From NCBI RefSeq assembly GCF_029962485.1, contig NZ_CP073637.1:3162001-3226000 (forward strand): DNA of 64,000 nt. Direction: 5' to 3'. The DNA is from Burkholderia cepacia (GTDB lineage Bacteria > Pseudomonadota > Gammaproteobacteria > Burkholderiales > Burkholderiaceae). Both the position numbers and the translations under genes were made by a program. The notes under the pieces are model-generated. The model saw only the letters and a list, made by a program, of their open reading frames with translations, made no database searches and was not told the origin of the DNA. Positions 39,167 through 48,111 of this stretch are shown here, in pieces (the first letter of the stretch is position 1; each line of letters opens with the position of its first letter).

Positions 39167-39376
39167 ATGCACATCCTCGTTCCCATCGCCTTCGTCCTCA
39201 TCATTGCCAGCATGGGCTCGGCGCTCTACTTCATGATGCACGACCGCGGCCACACGAAGCGCATGGTCTGGTCGCTCGCCACCCGCGTCGGGCTGTCGGT
39301 GTCGCTGTTCCTGCTCATCCTGATCGCGAACCAGATGGGCTGGATCCATTCGACCGGCCTGCCGATCGGGCGTTGA
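39167..39376 (+). CDS. DUF2909 twin-transmembrane small protein
   Basis: A 69-aa protein with two transmembrane helices (MHILVPIAFVLIIASMGSAL and TRVGLSVSLFLLILIANQMG) joined by a short basic loop. DUF2909 proteins accompany cytochrome oxidase genes in betaproteobacteria; function unknown. It is the only plus-strand gene in this cluster, divergent from surf1. Confidence 0.8.
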   Translation: MHILVPIAFVLIIASMGSALYFMMHDRGHTKRMVWSLATRVGLSVSLFLLILIANQMGWIHSTGLPIGR

Positions 39377-39513
39377 TCGATTCGACGCCGCGGCCGCTGT
39401 GACATTTCGCCGCACGGCCGCGCCACCAAGCAAAAGCGCCGCCTGACTGAGTCGCGGCGGCGCCAGGGTGGTGTCGCTCGCAGCCTCGCTGCCGCGCCCA
39501 CGACACCAATGAA

Positions 39514-39543
39514 AACGGCCCGCGCATTGCTGCGCGGGCCGTT
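39514..39543. terminator. Hairpin terminator between DUF2909 gene and ctaE
   Basis: AACGGCCCGCGCA / TGCGCGGGCCGTT: 13-bp stem, loop TTGC. A-run at 39512-39515 gives a U-run for minus-strand transcripts, so it ends the ctaC-ctaE series; it also lies downstream of the plus-strand gene. Confidence 0.85.
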
Positions 39544-39550
39544 GTTCCAT

Positions 39551-40408
39551 TTACAGCCAGTAGACGACGACGTACAGGCCAAGCCAGACGACGTCGACGA
39601 AGTGCCAGTACCACGCGGCGCCTTCGAATGCGAAGTGATGATCGGGCTTGAAGTGGCCGCGGATCATCCGCACCAGCACCACCGCGAGCATCGTGCCGCC
39701 GAGGAACACGTGGAAACCGTGGAAGCCCGTCAGCAGGAAGAACGTCGAACCGTACACACCCGAGTTCAGCGTCAGGTTCAGTTCGTTGTACGCGTGGTAG
39801 TACTCGAAGCCCTGCAGGAACAGGAAGCAGATACCGAACGCGAGCGTCGCAGCCAGCCAGGCGATCGCCTTCTTGCGATGATCGTCACGCAGTGCGTGGT
39901 GCGAGATCGTCAGCGTCACGCCCGACGACAGCAGGAACGCGGTGTTCAGCGTCGGGATCGGCCACGGGCCCATCGTCTTGAAGTGACCGGCGAGCGCGGC
40001 TGGGCCTTCGTTCGGCCACACGGCGGAGAAATCCGGCCAGATCAGCTTGTAGTCGAGGCTGCCGAGCTGGTGCAGTGCGATTTCACGCGCGTAGAACAGC
40101 GCGCCGAAGAACGCGCCGAAGAACATCACTTCCGAGAAGATGAACCAGCTCATGCTCCAGCGGTACGACTTGTCGACGTTCTTGCCGTAATGACCGCCTT
40201 CCGATTCGGCGATCGCGTCGCCGAACCAGTGATACAGCGTGAAGAGCAACCACAGCAGGCCGAGCAGCGCCGTAAACGGCGCCCAGTCGTGACCGTTGAT
40301 CCACAGCGCCGCCGATCCGAGCATGACCAGCAGGCCGATGGCCGCACTGATCGGATGGTGCGACGGATGCGGCACGAAATAGTACGGGGTCTGGTTTTGA
40401 CCGCTCAT
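39551..40408 (-). CDS. ctaE: Cytochrome c oxidase subunit III
   Basis: A 285-aa membrane subunit with seven helices. The conserved segments PYYFVPHPSHHP, SEVMFFGAFFGALFYARE, NTAFLLSSGVTLTISHHA, QGFEYYHA, TGFHGFHVFLGG and the C-terminal WYWHFVDVVWLGLYVVVYWL are those of bacterial CoxIII. The ATG at 40408 (MSGQNQTPYYF) gives family length. Last of the minus-strand series ctaC-ctaD-...-ctaE. Confidence 0.95.
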   Translation of the reverse strand: MSGQNQTPYYFVPHPSHHPISAAIGLLVMLGSAALWINGHDWAPFTALLGLLWLLFTLYHWFGDAIAESEGGHYGKNVDKSYRWSMSWFIFSEVMFFGAFFGALFYAREIALHQLGSLDYKLIWPDFSAVWPNEGPAALAGHFKTMGPWPIPTLNTAFLLSSGVTLTISHHALRDDHRKKAIAWLAATLAFGICFLFLQGFEYYHAYNELNLTLNSGVYGSTFFLLTGFHGFHVFLGGTMLAVVLVRMIRGHFKPDHHFAFEGAAWYWHFVDVVWLGLYVVVYWL

Positions 40409-40546
40409 GCTTGATTCTCCACTTCTGTCCAATTTGTGTACCGGAAACCGCTCCGGCTTTATTTCTTGCGCGGCACGACTGCTACCGCTCTTTCCTGCAC
40501 GCAGCGCCGTGGCGCCGCGCACTGCATTCTTTCGTGACCGCGGGCC

Positions 40547-40747
40547 TCAGCCCACGACGGCGCGCACGATCAGGATCAGCACGCCGATGAACACGCCGGC
40601 CGCGAGCAACGCAACGATCAGCACGTGCAGCGGATTCAGTTGCGTCGCGTCAGCCTCCAGGTCGCGCCGCTTGCGCACCCCGAAGAACGACCACAACACG
40701 GCTTTCAGCGCCTGGCCGAACGACCCGCCCCGCTTGACCTCCGTCAT
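40547..40747 (-). CDS. DUF2970 single-span membrane protein
   Basis: A 66-aa protein with FGQALKAVLWSFFGVRKRRD and one C-terminal helix (VLIVALLAAGVFIGVLILIV). DUF2970 genes occur beside cox11 and coxIII in betaproteobacteria; they probably act in oxidase assembly or stability, but no function is established. It lies 16 bp after ctaG. Confidence 0.78.
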   Translation of the reverse strand: MTEVKRGGSFGQALKAVLWSFFGVRKRRDLEADATQLNPLHVLIVALLAAGVFIGVLILIVRAVVG

Positions 40748-40763
40748 CGCCCCGCCTCCGTCG

Positions 40764-41372
40764 TCATGCGTCCGGCTTCGCCGCGCCCTGCGCCGCGGTG
40801 CTCCGCTGCGCCGGCGCCGGCGTGGCCGGCGTATTCAGCTCGAAGAACGTGTACGACAACGTGATCGTCTTCACATCCTTCGGCAGTTTCGGATCGATCA
40901 CGAACACCACCGGCATCTTGCGCGATTCGTTCGCGGCCAGCGTCTGCTGCGTAAAGCAAAAGCACTCGATCTTCTTGAAAAACTCCGTCGCCTGCTTCGG
41001 CGCGTAGCTCGGAATCGCCTGCGCCACGACCGGCCGGCCCTGCCCGTTCGTCACGTCGTACACGATCGTCATCAGTTCGCCCGGGTGCACGTCGAGACTG
41101 TTGTGCTCCGGCTTGAAACCGAGCGGCCCGCGCGCGTTCGCATCGAACTCGACCGACACCGTGCGGCTGTAGTCGACCTGCGAGTTCTTCACCTCGCGCT
41201 CGCTGACATCGCGCTGCACCAAGTTGTTGATGCCGGTGATCTGGCAGATCGCCCGGTACATCGGGATCAGCGCGAAGCCGAAACCGAACATCAGCCCGGC
41301 CACGACGAAGAGCTTCACCAGCATCGAACGATTGAACGCGCGATCGACGGCGCCCTCTTCCGGCTTCGACAT
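40764..41372 (-). CDS. ctaG: Cytochrome c oxidase assembly protein CtaG/Cox11
   Basis: A 202-aa copper chaperone for the CuB site of subunit I. One N-terminal helix (LVKLFVVAGLMFGFGFALIP) and a periplasmic immunoglobulin-like domain with the copper-binding ECFCF motif (KKIECFCFTQQTL), preceded by YAPKQATEFF. It ends in an Ala/Pro-rich tail. Sits between the small assembly gene (35 bp gap) and DUF2970. Confidence 0.95.
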   Translation of the reverse strand: MSKPEEGAVDRAFNRSMLVKLFVVAGLMFGFGFALIPMYRAICQITGINNLVQRDVSEREVKNSQVDYSRTVSVEFDANARGPLGFKPEHNSLDVHPGELMTIVYDVTNGQGRPVVAQAIPSYAPKQATEFFKKIECFCFTQQTLAANESRKMPVVFVIDPKLPKDVKTITLSYTFFELNTPATPAPAQRSTAAQGAAKPDA

Positions 41373-41407
41373 ACGACTACTTCCTCGCTACTGCGTCTAT
41401 TGCTGCA

Positions 41408-41548
41408 TCAGTGAGTGGACAGCCACCACTGCTTGATCACGACACCCACAAAGAAAACGGCGGCGATGATGAGCAGAATGAGGCCGAGCCGCTTGTTGCC
41501 CGCGCGAATCTGCTCGGGCGTTCGTCTTTCTTGTGGATTCCGGTTCAT
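41408..41548 (-). CDS. Cytochrome oxidase small assembly protein
   Basis: A 46-aa protein: MNRNPQERRTPEQIRAGNKR then a single membrane helix LGLILLIIAAVFFVGVVIKQ and WWLSTH. It fills the gap between ctaD and ctaG, where betaproteobacteria carry a tiny conserved protein named a cytochrome oxidase small assembly protein. The start at 41548 is the only reasonable ATG. Confidence 0.82.
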   Translation of the reverse strand: MNRNPQERRTPEQIRAGNKRLGLILLIIAAVFFVGVVIKQWWLSTH

Positions 41549-41629
41549 CTGAAACTTCGCTGAAATCTCGATTCCGCACCCCGCCGCGCCTGCCTGCGCG
41601 GCAGGCAGCGGCGGAGCGCTGGGTGAAAC

Positions 41630-43237
41630 TTACTCGACGTGCGGCGGTTGCTCGAACGTGTGGAAGGGAGCCGGGCTCGGCACCGTCCACTCGAGGCCCG
41701 TCGCGCCATCCCACGGCTTGTCCGACGCCTTTTCCAGTTCGCCGCCGCCACGGTAGGCCGGCAGCGCGACTGCGAACAGGAAGTACACCTGCGCGAGGCC
41801 GAAGCCGAATGCGCCGATCGTCGCGACCTGGTTGAAGTCCGTGAACTGCGCCGGGTAGTCCGCATAACGACGCGGCATGCCGGCGAGACCGACGAAGTGC
41901 ATCGGGAAGAACGTCAGGTTGAAGAAGATCATCGACGCCCAGAAGTGGATCTTGCCGCGCGTCTCGTTGTACATCCAGCCCGTCCACTTCGGCGCCCAGT
42001 AGTACCAGCCCGAGAACAGCGCGAACAATGACCCGGCCACCAGCACGTAGTGGAAGTGCGCCACCACGAAGTAGGTGCCGTGATACTGGATGTCGAGCGG
42101 CGCCATCGCGAGCATCAGGCCCGTCAGGCCGCCGAACGTGAACACGAACAGGAAGCCGATCGCGAACAGCATCGGGGTTTCGAACGTCATCGAGCCGCGC
42201 CACATCGTCGCGAGCCAGTTGAACACCTTCACGCCCGTCGGCACCGCGATCAGCATCGTCGCGTACATGAAGAACAGCTGGCCGGTGACCGGCATGCCCG
42301 TCGCGAACATGTGGTGCGCCCAGACCATGAACGACAGGATCGCGATCGAAGCCGTCGCATACACCATCGAGCTATAGCCGAACAGCGTCTTGCGTGCGAA
42401 CGCCGGGATCACCTGCGACACGATCCCGAACGCCGGCAGAATCATGATGTACACCTCGGGGTGGCCGAAGAACCAGAAGATGTGCTGGTACATCACCGGG
42501 TCGCCGCCGCCTGCCGCGTTGAAGAACGACGTGCCGAAGTGGCGATCGAACAGCACCATCGTGATCGCGCCTGCCAGAACCGGCATCACCGCGATCAGCA
42601 GGTACGCCGTGATCAGCCACGTCCATGCGAACATCGGCATCTTCATCAGCGTCATGCCCGGTGCGCGCATGTTCAGGATCGTCACGACGATGTTGATCCC
42701 GCCCATGATCGACGATGCGCCCATGATGTGGACCGCGAAGATCGCGAAGTCCATGCCCGGGCCCATCTGCGTCGACAGCGGTGCGTACAGCGTCCAGCCG
42801 GCAGCCGTCGCGCCGCCCGGCGCGAAGAACGAGCCGACCAGCAGCACGGCCGCGACCGGCAGCAGCCAGAAGCTGAAGTTGTTCATCCGCGCGAACGCCA
42901 TGTCGGATGCGCCGATCTGCAGCGGAATCATCCAGTTCGCGAAGCCAACGAACGCCGGCATGATCGCGCCGAACACCATGATCAGGCCGTGCATCGTCGT
43001 GAGTTCGTTGAAGAACTCCGGACGCATGATCTGCAGGCCCGGCTCGAACAGCTCGGCACGGATGCCGAGCGCCATGACGCCGCCCGAGAGGAACATGATG
43101 AACGAGAACAGCAGGTACAGCGTACCGATGTCCTTGTGGTTGGTGGCGAACAGCCAGCGCCGCCAGCCGTGCGGCATTTCGTGCGCGTGGTCGTCGTGCG
43201 CGTGGTCCGCGGCTACGTCGTGCCCGATGCTAGACAT
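41630..43237 (-). CDS. ctaD: Cytochrome c oxidase subunit I (aa3 type)
   Basis: A 535-aa catalytic subunit with twelve helices holding heme a and the heme a3-CuB centre where oxygen is reduced. Diagnostic pieces: LFATNHKDIGTLYLLFS, the CuB/Tyr cross-link segment FWFFGHPEVYIMILPAFG, the K-channel region and YHGTYFVVAHFHYVLVAGS. A His-rich N-terminus (DHAHDDHAHE) precedes the fold. ctaC lies 43 bp upstream. Confidence 0.97.
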   Translation of the reverse strand: MSSIGHDVAADHAHDDHAHEMPHGWRRWLFATNHKDIGTLYLLFSFIMFLSGGVMALGIRAELFEPGLQIMRPEFFNELTTMHGLIMVFGAIMPAFVGFANWMIPLQIGASDMAFARMNNFSFWLLPVAAVLLVGSFFAPGGATAAGWTLYAPLSTQMGPGMDFAIFAVHIMGASSIMGGINIVVTILNMRAPGMTLMKMPMFAWTWLITAYLLIAVMPVLAGAITMVLFDRHFGTSFFNAAGGGDPVMYQHIFWFFGHPEVYIMILPAFGIVSQVIPAFARKTLFGYSSMVYATASIAILSFMVWAHHMFATGMPVTGQLFFMYATMLIAVPTGVKVFNWLATMWRGSMTFETPMLFAIGFLFVFTFGGLTGLMLAMAPLDIQYHGTYFVVAHFHYVLVAGSLFALFSGWYYWAPKWTGWMYNETRGKIHFWASMIFFNLTFFPMHFVGLAGMPRRYADYPAQFTDFNQVATIGAFGFGLAQVYFLFAVALPAYRGGGELEKASDKPWDGATGLEWTVPSPAPFHTFEQPPHVE

Positions 43238-43280
43238 GAGAATCTCCTAATGCGAATACGTCGACTAACTCAGCGACACG

Positions 43281-44855
43281 TCAAGCCGCCGGACCGATCT
43301 CGACCCGCCGGGCTTCCTTAGCGTCAGCCCCGCCCGTGATCGTTTCCGGCTTTTTCATGATGATGTGGTCTTCCGCCACGCCTGCTGCCTTCAGCGCATC
43401 GCGCACGGCCTGTGCACGATGCTTCGCCAGCTCGGCGTTCGCGTCGGCCGAGCCCGTCTTGTCGGTGAAACCCGACAGCGCGAGCTTCGCGTCCGGATGT
43501 GCCTTCGCATAGTCGGCCGCAGCGGCGATCGCCGCTTTCGCGTCGGCCGGCAGCACGCTCTTGCCCGTTTCGAAGTAGATCGTCGACAGCGCGGCCGATG
43601 CCGCTGCTGCTGCCGGCTGCTCGGCGGCGCCCGACGCGGCTTGCGCCGGTGCCGAAGCCGCTTCAGCCGGTGCCGCTGCCGCGCCCGCCGCGTCTTCCGG
43701 CATCTTGCCGTTGCGCGCATCAGCCACTTGCTTCGGCTGCAGCAGGTCGTTCTTGTGGTTGCCCCACGAGTTGCGTTCGTACGTGATGACCGAAGCGATG
43801 TCGAGATCCGACAGCGACGCCCACGACGGCATCGCGCCCTTGCCGTGCAGCACGCGCTCGACGTGGCCGGCGATCGGGCCGTTCACGATCGGGCTGCCGT
43901 CCATGGCCGGGAATGCGCCGAGGCCCTTGCCGCTCACCTGGTGGCAGGCCGCGCAGTTCGCCTTGTAGACTTCCTCGCCGTGCGCGACGAGTTCAGCCAT
44001 CGTGTAGACCTTGTTCGGATCGACTGCGGCGCTGGCCAGCTTGGCCTTCTGCGCGGTCACCCACTTCGCGTAGTCGTCTTCCGACAGCACTTCGACGACG
44101 ACCGGCATGTACGCGTGTTCCTTGCCGCACAGCTCGGTACAGAAACCGCGGAACGTACCGACCTTGTCGGCCTTGAACCACGTGTCGCGCACGAAGCCGG
44201 GGATCGCATCCTGCTTCACGCCGAACGCGGGCACGTACCACGAGTGGACGACGTCGTTCGCGGTCGTGATGATGCGGATCTTCTTGTTGACCGGCACGAC
44301 GAGCGGGTTGTCGACTTCCTGCAGATAGGTGTCGGTGATCGGCTTCTTGCCCATCACTTCGTCACGCGGGGTGCTGAGCGTCGACAGGAAGCCGATGCCC
44401 TCGCCCGGGCCCTTCACGTAGTCGTAGCCCCACTTCCACTGGTAGCCGGTGACCTTGATCGTGAGATCGGCGTTCGTCGTGTCCTTCATCGCGACGACGG
44501 CCTTCGTCGCCGGCAGCGCCATCAGCACGACGATGACGAACGGCACGATCGTCCAGATGATCTCGACGGTCGTGCTTTCATGGAAATTGGCGGCCTTGTG
44601 GCCTTTGGATTTGCGGTGCGCGAAGATCGAATAGAACATCACGCCGAACACGCCGACGAAGATCACCGTACACAGGATCAGCATCATCGTGTGGAGATCG
44701 TAGAGCTCCTCGGCGATCTTCGTGACAGGCGGCTGAAAGTTGATCTCGTTGACACGGGGGCCGCCCGGGCTATCACCGACCGCCAGGGCCGCACCGGCAA
44801 AGAGCAATCCGCTGCATGCCAGCACGCCCGCGAGGGCTCGCTTGATTGTTTTCAT
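43281..44855 (-). CDS. ctaC: Cytochrome c oxidase subunit II fused to cytochrome c and an OmpA-like domain
   Basis: A 524-aa triple-domain subunit II. After a signal peptide (MKTIKRALAGVLACSGLLFA) come two helices and the CuA domain with His204, Cys239, Cys243, His247 and Met250 (GFCTELCGKEHAYM). A cytochrome c domain carries the heme motif CAACH at 301-305, with an axial Met likely in KGAMPSWASL. An Ala/Pro-rich linker (about 386-420) leads to a C-terminal OmpA-like domain (422-521; SGFTDKTGSADANAELAKHR), which normally binds peptidoglycan. The ATG at 44855 follows AAGGA; a longer start is not needed. Confidence 0.93.
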   Translation of the reverse strand: MKTIKRALAGVLACSGLLFAGAALAVGDSPGGPRVNEINFQPPVTKIAEELYDLHTMMLILCTVIFVGVFGVMFYSIFAHRKSKGHKAANFHESTTVEIIWTIVPFVIVVLMALPATKAVVAMKDTTNADLTIKVTGYQWKWGYDYVKGPGEGIGFLSTLSTPRDEVMGKKPITDTYLQEVDNPLVVPVNKKIRIITTANDVVHSWYVPAFGVKQDAIPGFVRDTWFKADKVGTFRGFCTELCGKEHAYMPVVVEVLSEDDYAKWVTAQKAKLASAAVDPNKVYTMAELVAHGEEVYKANCAACHQVSGKGLGAFPAMDGSPIVNGPIAGHVERVLHGKGAMPSWASLSDLDIASVITYERNSWGNHKNDLLQPKQVADARNGKMPEDAAGAAAAPAEAASAPAQAASGAAEQPAAAAASAALSTIYFETGKSVLPADAKAAIAAAADYAKAHPDAKLALSGFTDKTGSADANAELAKHRAQAVRDALKAAGVAEDHIIMKKPETITGGADAKEARRVEIGPAA

Positions 44856-44936
44856 AGCATCCTTACCCAAAATTTCCATTCAAACCCTCCCCCGTCGCAA
44901 GTCGCCGGCCTGTTTCCGGCCGGTGCCCGCGCCTCG

Positions 44937-45422
44937 TCAGCCGCAGCGCCTGAGCGACACGCGCAGTTCGTCGGCGAACTGCGCACGCTTGTACTGCGCG
45001 AGATGCTGCCCGATTACGACGGTCTGCCCGCGCGATACCAGTCGAATCGGATCGCGTGGCGTCGCACCCGGCTCGACCCGCACCCAGCGCGGGTTGAATT
45101 CGATCTGCGTGAGCCGCTCCGCATCCATCCGCTCGATCACGAGCCGATGCGGAAACAGCCTGATGCGCTCGTAATCGACCGCATGGCGAGCATAAACCGC
45201 AAATGCGACACCCACCGCCAGCAACTCGATTCCGGTAAAAGGCATGACGAGCCAAGCCCCTATCCACATCAGCAACGTCGCGATCACCAGCGAGAAGCCC
45301 GCGAGCGACGCGTAAAACAGCACGAACTGGCGTGGCGACACCGAACAGTTGCGTTTCATCAGCCAGTCTTCGAGGACCGGCTCGCCGTTCGTCGTCTCCG
45401 CCAAAACCCTCGCTGCTTCCAT
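44937..45422 (-). CDS. DUF2244 membrane protein
   Basis: A 161-aa protein with two central helices (FVLFYASLAGFSLVIATLLM and a second, AWLVMPFTGIELLAVGVAFA), then a soluble C-terminal part (RIRLFPHRLVIERM, FNPRWVRVEPG). DUF2244 genes often precede ctaC; function unknown, perhaps integral membrane support. I chose the ATG at 45422 (MEAARVLAETTNGEP), with GAGG five bases upstream; the frame is open to 45575 and could add 51 residues. Confidence 0.65.
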   Translation of the reverse strand: MEAARVLAETTNGEPVLEDWLMKRNCSVSPRQFVLFYASLAGFSLVIATLLMWIGAWLVMPFTGIELLAVGVAFAVYARHAVDYERIRLFPHRLVIERMDAERLTQIEFNPRWVRVEPGATPRDPIRLVSRGQTVVIGQHLAQYKRAQFADELRVSLRRCG

Positions 45423-45656
45423 CGCCGCCTCACGCGAATGGCATGCGATGCATGCCTGCATCGGACTCGTCGCCCCGTATTGCGGGGACCCCGGGACGAC
45501 AAGCTGACGCATTATAGGCGGGTTCAATGGCATCCACAAGCAAGCGCCTATCGCCCCGCAAGCCAAGCGCGACAAGCTTTTCGGCCGTTTTTCGCGCTAA
45601 TTCGACCCCGCTTTGCGCCGCTAATTTCAGACATAACAAAACCCCTCTTTACCGCT

Positions 45657-46631
45657 TTACCGATTCTTCGGACGCCCCTTGCCGATATCCTCGATGCGCA
45701 CGATCCCGTGCCCTTCGGCGGTCGTGCGCGGTACGGCCTTCCAGGCGTGGCCGTAGATCACCTCGAAGGTCAGCGGAATCGTGCCGTCCTCGCGCCGGCG
45801 CGCCTCCAGCGCGTCGCCGAGTGCCGCGCGAAAGCGCCGCGTCGCGTGCTGCGGCGCCGTGCGCTCGAACGGATAGGCGCCCCAGCGGCGCACGTCGGCC
45901 AGCAGGGAATCGGGGGATTTGTAGGTGACGGTCAGCACTTCCTGATCCATCACGGGAATCTCGAAGCCGCTCTCGACGAGCATGTCGCCGAGGTCGTGCA
46001 TGTCGACGAAATCGATGACGCGCGCGGCCGGCGGGGCCATGCCCAGCGCCGCTTCGGCGTCCGCGCAGGCCGCGCGCAGCTCGCGCAGCGTGTCGGGGCC
46101 GAGCGTGCTGAACATCAGCAGGCCGTTCACGCGCAACACGCGCTGCCATTCGGGCAGCACCGCATCGGGGCGCGAATGCCAGTGGAGCGCGAGATTTGAC
46201 CAGATCAGGTCGAACGCGCCGCCCGGGAACGGCAGCGCGGCGAAGTCGGCCTGCGCGACGCGCGGGCCGCGCTGGCCCAGCGCGCGACCGAGCGACGCCG
46301 GCAGCCAGCGGCGCCAGTTGGTCTGCTCGACCTCGCGCTGACCGGCCCGCGCGAGCATCGCGCCGGACAGGTCGACGCCGAACACGGGGGCTTCCGGAAA
46401 GCGCGCACGCAGCGCCGGCAGGTCGTCGCCCGGGCCGCAGCCGGCATCGAGCACGGCCGTGGGGCTCACCTTGATGTATTCGAGACGCTCGTTCATCCGC
46501 TGCGCGATCTCGCGCGGCAGGAACGCGACCGCATCGAACGTGGCGGCACGGCGGTCGAAGATCCGCCGCAGCCGCCTGGCGTCATTGGCCGGACGGCCGG
46601 TGGAAGTCGAAGCTGGGGACATGTCGGGCAC
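45657..46631 (-). CDS. bioC: BioC-like class I SAM methyltransferase
   Basis: A 324-aa SAM-dependent methyltransferase. N-terminal FDRRAATFDAVAFLPREIAQ, motif I AVLDAGCGPGDDLPAL, FGVDLSGAML, DFAALPFPGGAFDLIWSNLALHW and the post-II loop RVLRVNGLLMFSTLGPDTLR resemble BioC, the malonyl-ACP O-methyltransferase that starts biotin synthesis. The C-terminal region (EIIYGHAW-like FEVIYGHAWKAV) also fits. No biotin genes are adjacent, so this is homology-based. Divergent from comF (72 bp). Confidence 0.72.
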   Translation of the reverse strand: MPDMSPASTSTGRPANDARRLRRIFDRRAATFDAVAFLPREIAQRMNERLEYIKVSPTAVLDAGCGPGDDLPALRARFPEAPVFGVDLSGAMLARAGQREVEQTNWRRWLPASLGRALGQRGPRVAQADFAALPFPGGAFDLIWSNLALHWHSRPDAVLPEWQRVLRVNGLLMFSTLGPDTLRELRAACADAEAALGMAPPAARVIDFVDMHDLGDMLVESGFEIPVMDQEVLTVTYKSPDSLLADVRRWGAYPFERTAPQHATRRFRAALGDALEARRREDGTIPLTFEVIYGHAWKAVPRTTAEGHGIVRIEDIGKGRPKNR

Positions 46632-46703
46632 ACTGGCGAAGAGCCCGAAGTATACTCGCTCGCCCCGGAAGCTTCATTGAGGCGGGGTGGCAGGAGTGTT
46701 GCG

Positions 46704-47501
46704 ATGATCCGCAGTTCCGCCGAGCGCACGATGCGCGTCGTTTTGTCGCAGGTTCGCGTGCTGGCGGTGAAGGTCGCCGCGGCCGCACTGCCGAATCGCT
46801 GCGCACTGTGCGGCAATTTGTCACACGCCGTGATATGCGATGCTTGCGACGCCGCGTACTGGAATGAAGCGCGCTTGCGCTGCGATGCCTGCGCGCTGCC
46901 GCTGGGCGCCGGGCAGACGCGTTCGCGCGGCGGCGGCCGGACCGGCGCCGGCCACCCGGCCGCGTACCGGTGCGACGCGTGCCGCACCGCGCCGCCGCCG
47001 TTCGACGCCACGCTCGCGCTCGCGGATTACCGCGCGCCGCTCGACGGGCTCGCGCGCGGCCTGAAGTTTCATGCGCGACTCGCACTCGGCGCAGAATTCG
47101 CGGCCCGGCTCGCGCGACTGGTCGACGATACGCGCGGCGTGGACCGTTTCGACCTGGTCGCACCGGTGCCGCTGTCGCACCGGCGGCTCGTCGCGCGCGG
47201 CTACAACCAGGCGTGGGCGATTGCACGCCCGCTCGCACGCCGGCTCGACGTGCGAGCGGACGCGTCACTGCTCGCGCGCGTCGCCCACACGGCACCGCAG
47301 TCGCGGCTCGACCGGCAGGCACGGCGCGACAACGTGACGGCCGCGTTCGCGGTAACCGGTGACGTCACCGGTCGCCACGTCGCGCTCGTCGACGACGTGA
47401 TGACGTCCGGCGCGACGCTCGCGGCGGCCGCGCACGCGCTGCAGGCGGCAGGCGCCGCGCGCGTGACGAATCTGGTTGCGCTGCGCACCGCCAGGGATTA
47501 A
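46704..47501 (+). CDS. comF: ComF family phosphoribosyltransferase-like protein
   Basis: A 265-aa protein. An N-terminal zinc-ribbon region has CALC..CDAC and CDAC..CDAC-type cysteine pairs (about 32-100); the C-terminal phosphoribosyltransferase domain carries VALVDDVMTSGATLAAAAHA. Relatives (GntX/ComF) act in DNA uptake and natural transformation or use of DNA. The ATG at 46704 has AGGAG 7 nt upstream; a second ATG at 46731 could also serve. Confidence 0.85.
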   Translation: MIRSSAERTMRVVLSQVRVLAVKVAAAALPNRCALCGNLSHAVICDACDAAYWNEARLRCDACALPLGAGQTRSRGGGRTGAGHPAAYRCDACRTAPPPFDATLALADYRAPLDGLARGLKFHARLALGAEFAARLARLVDDTRGVDRFDLVAPVPLSHRRLVARGYNQAWAIARPLARRLDVRADASLLARVAHTAPQSRLDRQARRDNVTAAFAVTGDVTGRHVALVDDVMTSGATLAAAAHALQAAGAARVTNLVALRTARD

Positions 47502-47606
47502 TTAGATAGAGAGGCCGGCCGCGCCAACGTGGCCACGGCCGTCACGAACCGGCCAGCCGGGAACGCGCACGTTGCGCCGCCCCGGCCGGCCCAGCCAAAC
47601 CGAAAC

Positions 47607-48077
47607 ATGTTCAACGTCGTCCTCGTCGCCCCCGAAATTCCGCCGAACACCGGCAACGTGATCCGCCTGTGCGCCAATACGGGCGCGCACCTGCACCTGA
47701 TCGAACCGCTCGGCTTTCCGCTCGACGACGCGCGGATGCGCCGCGCCGGCCTCGACTATCACGAGTATGCGCAGATGCGCGTGCACCGCGACTGGGATGC
47801 GTTCCTCGCGTCCGAAGCGCCCGATCCCGCGCGGATGTTCGCGTTCACGACACGCGGCTCGGGCCGCTTCCACGATCATGCGTTCCTGCCGGGCGACTGG
47901 TTCGTGTTCGGCTCGGAAACCCGCGGCCTGCCCGCCGAGCTGCTCGAACGCTTTCCGAACGAACAGCGCGTGCGCCTGCCGATGCGGCCGGACAACCGCA
48001 GCCTGAACCTGTCGAACACGGTCGCCGTGGTCGTGTTCGAGGCATGGCGCCAGGCCGGCTTCGAAGGCGGCGCCTGA
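47607..48077 (+). CDS. trmL: tRNA (cytidine(34)-2'-O)-methyltransferase TrmL
   Basis: A 156-aa SPOUT-family methyltransferase that 2'-O-methylates the wobble base of tRNA-Leu isoacceptors. Motifs: FNVVLVAPEIPPNTGNVIRL, LHLIEPLGFPLDD, FGSETRGLPAELL and LPMRPDNRSLNLSNTVAVVV, the SPOUT knot. The ATG at 47607 gives the normal length. Convergent with the macrodomain gene. Confidence 0.92.
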   Translation: MFNVVLVAPEIPPNTGNVIRLCANTGAHLHLIEPLGFPLDDARMRRAGLDYHEYAQMRVHRDWDAFLASEAPDPARMFAFTTRGSGRFHDHAFLPGDWFVFGSETRGLPAELLERFPNEQRVRLPMRPDNRSLNLSNTVAVVVFEAWRQAGFEGGA

Positions 48078-48111
48078 CGCTCGCCGGGCGCAACCCGCGA
48101 GGCAGAATGCA

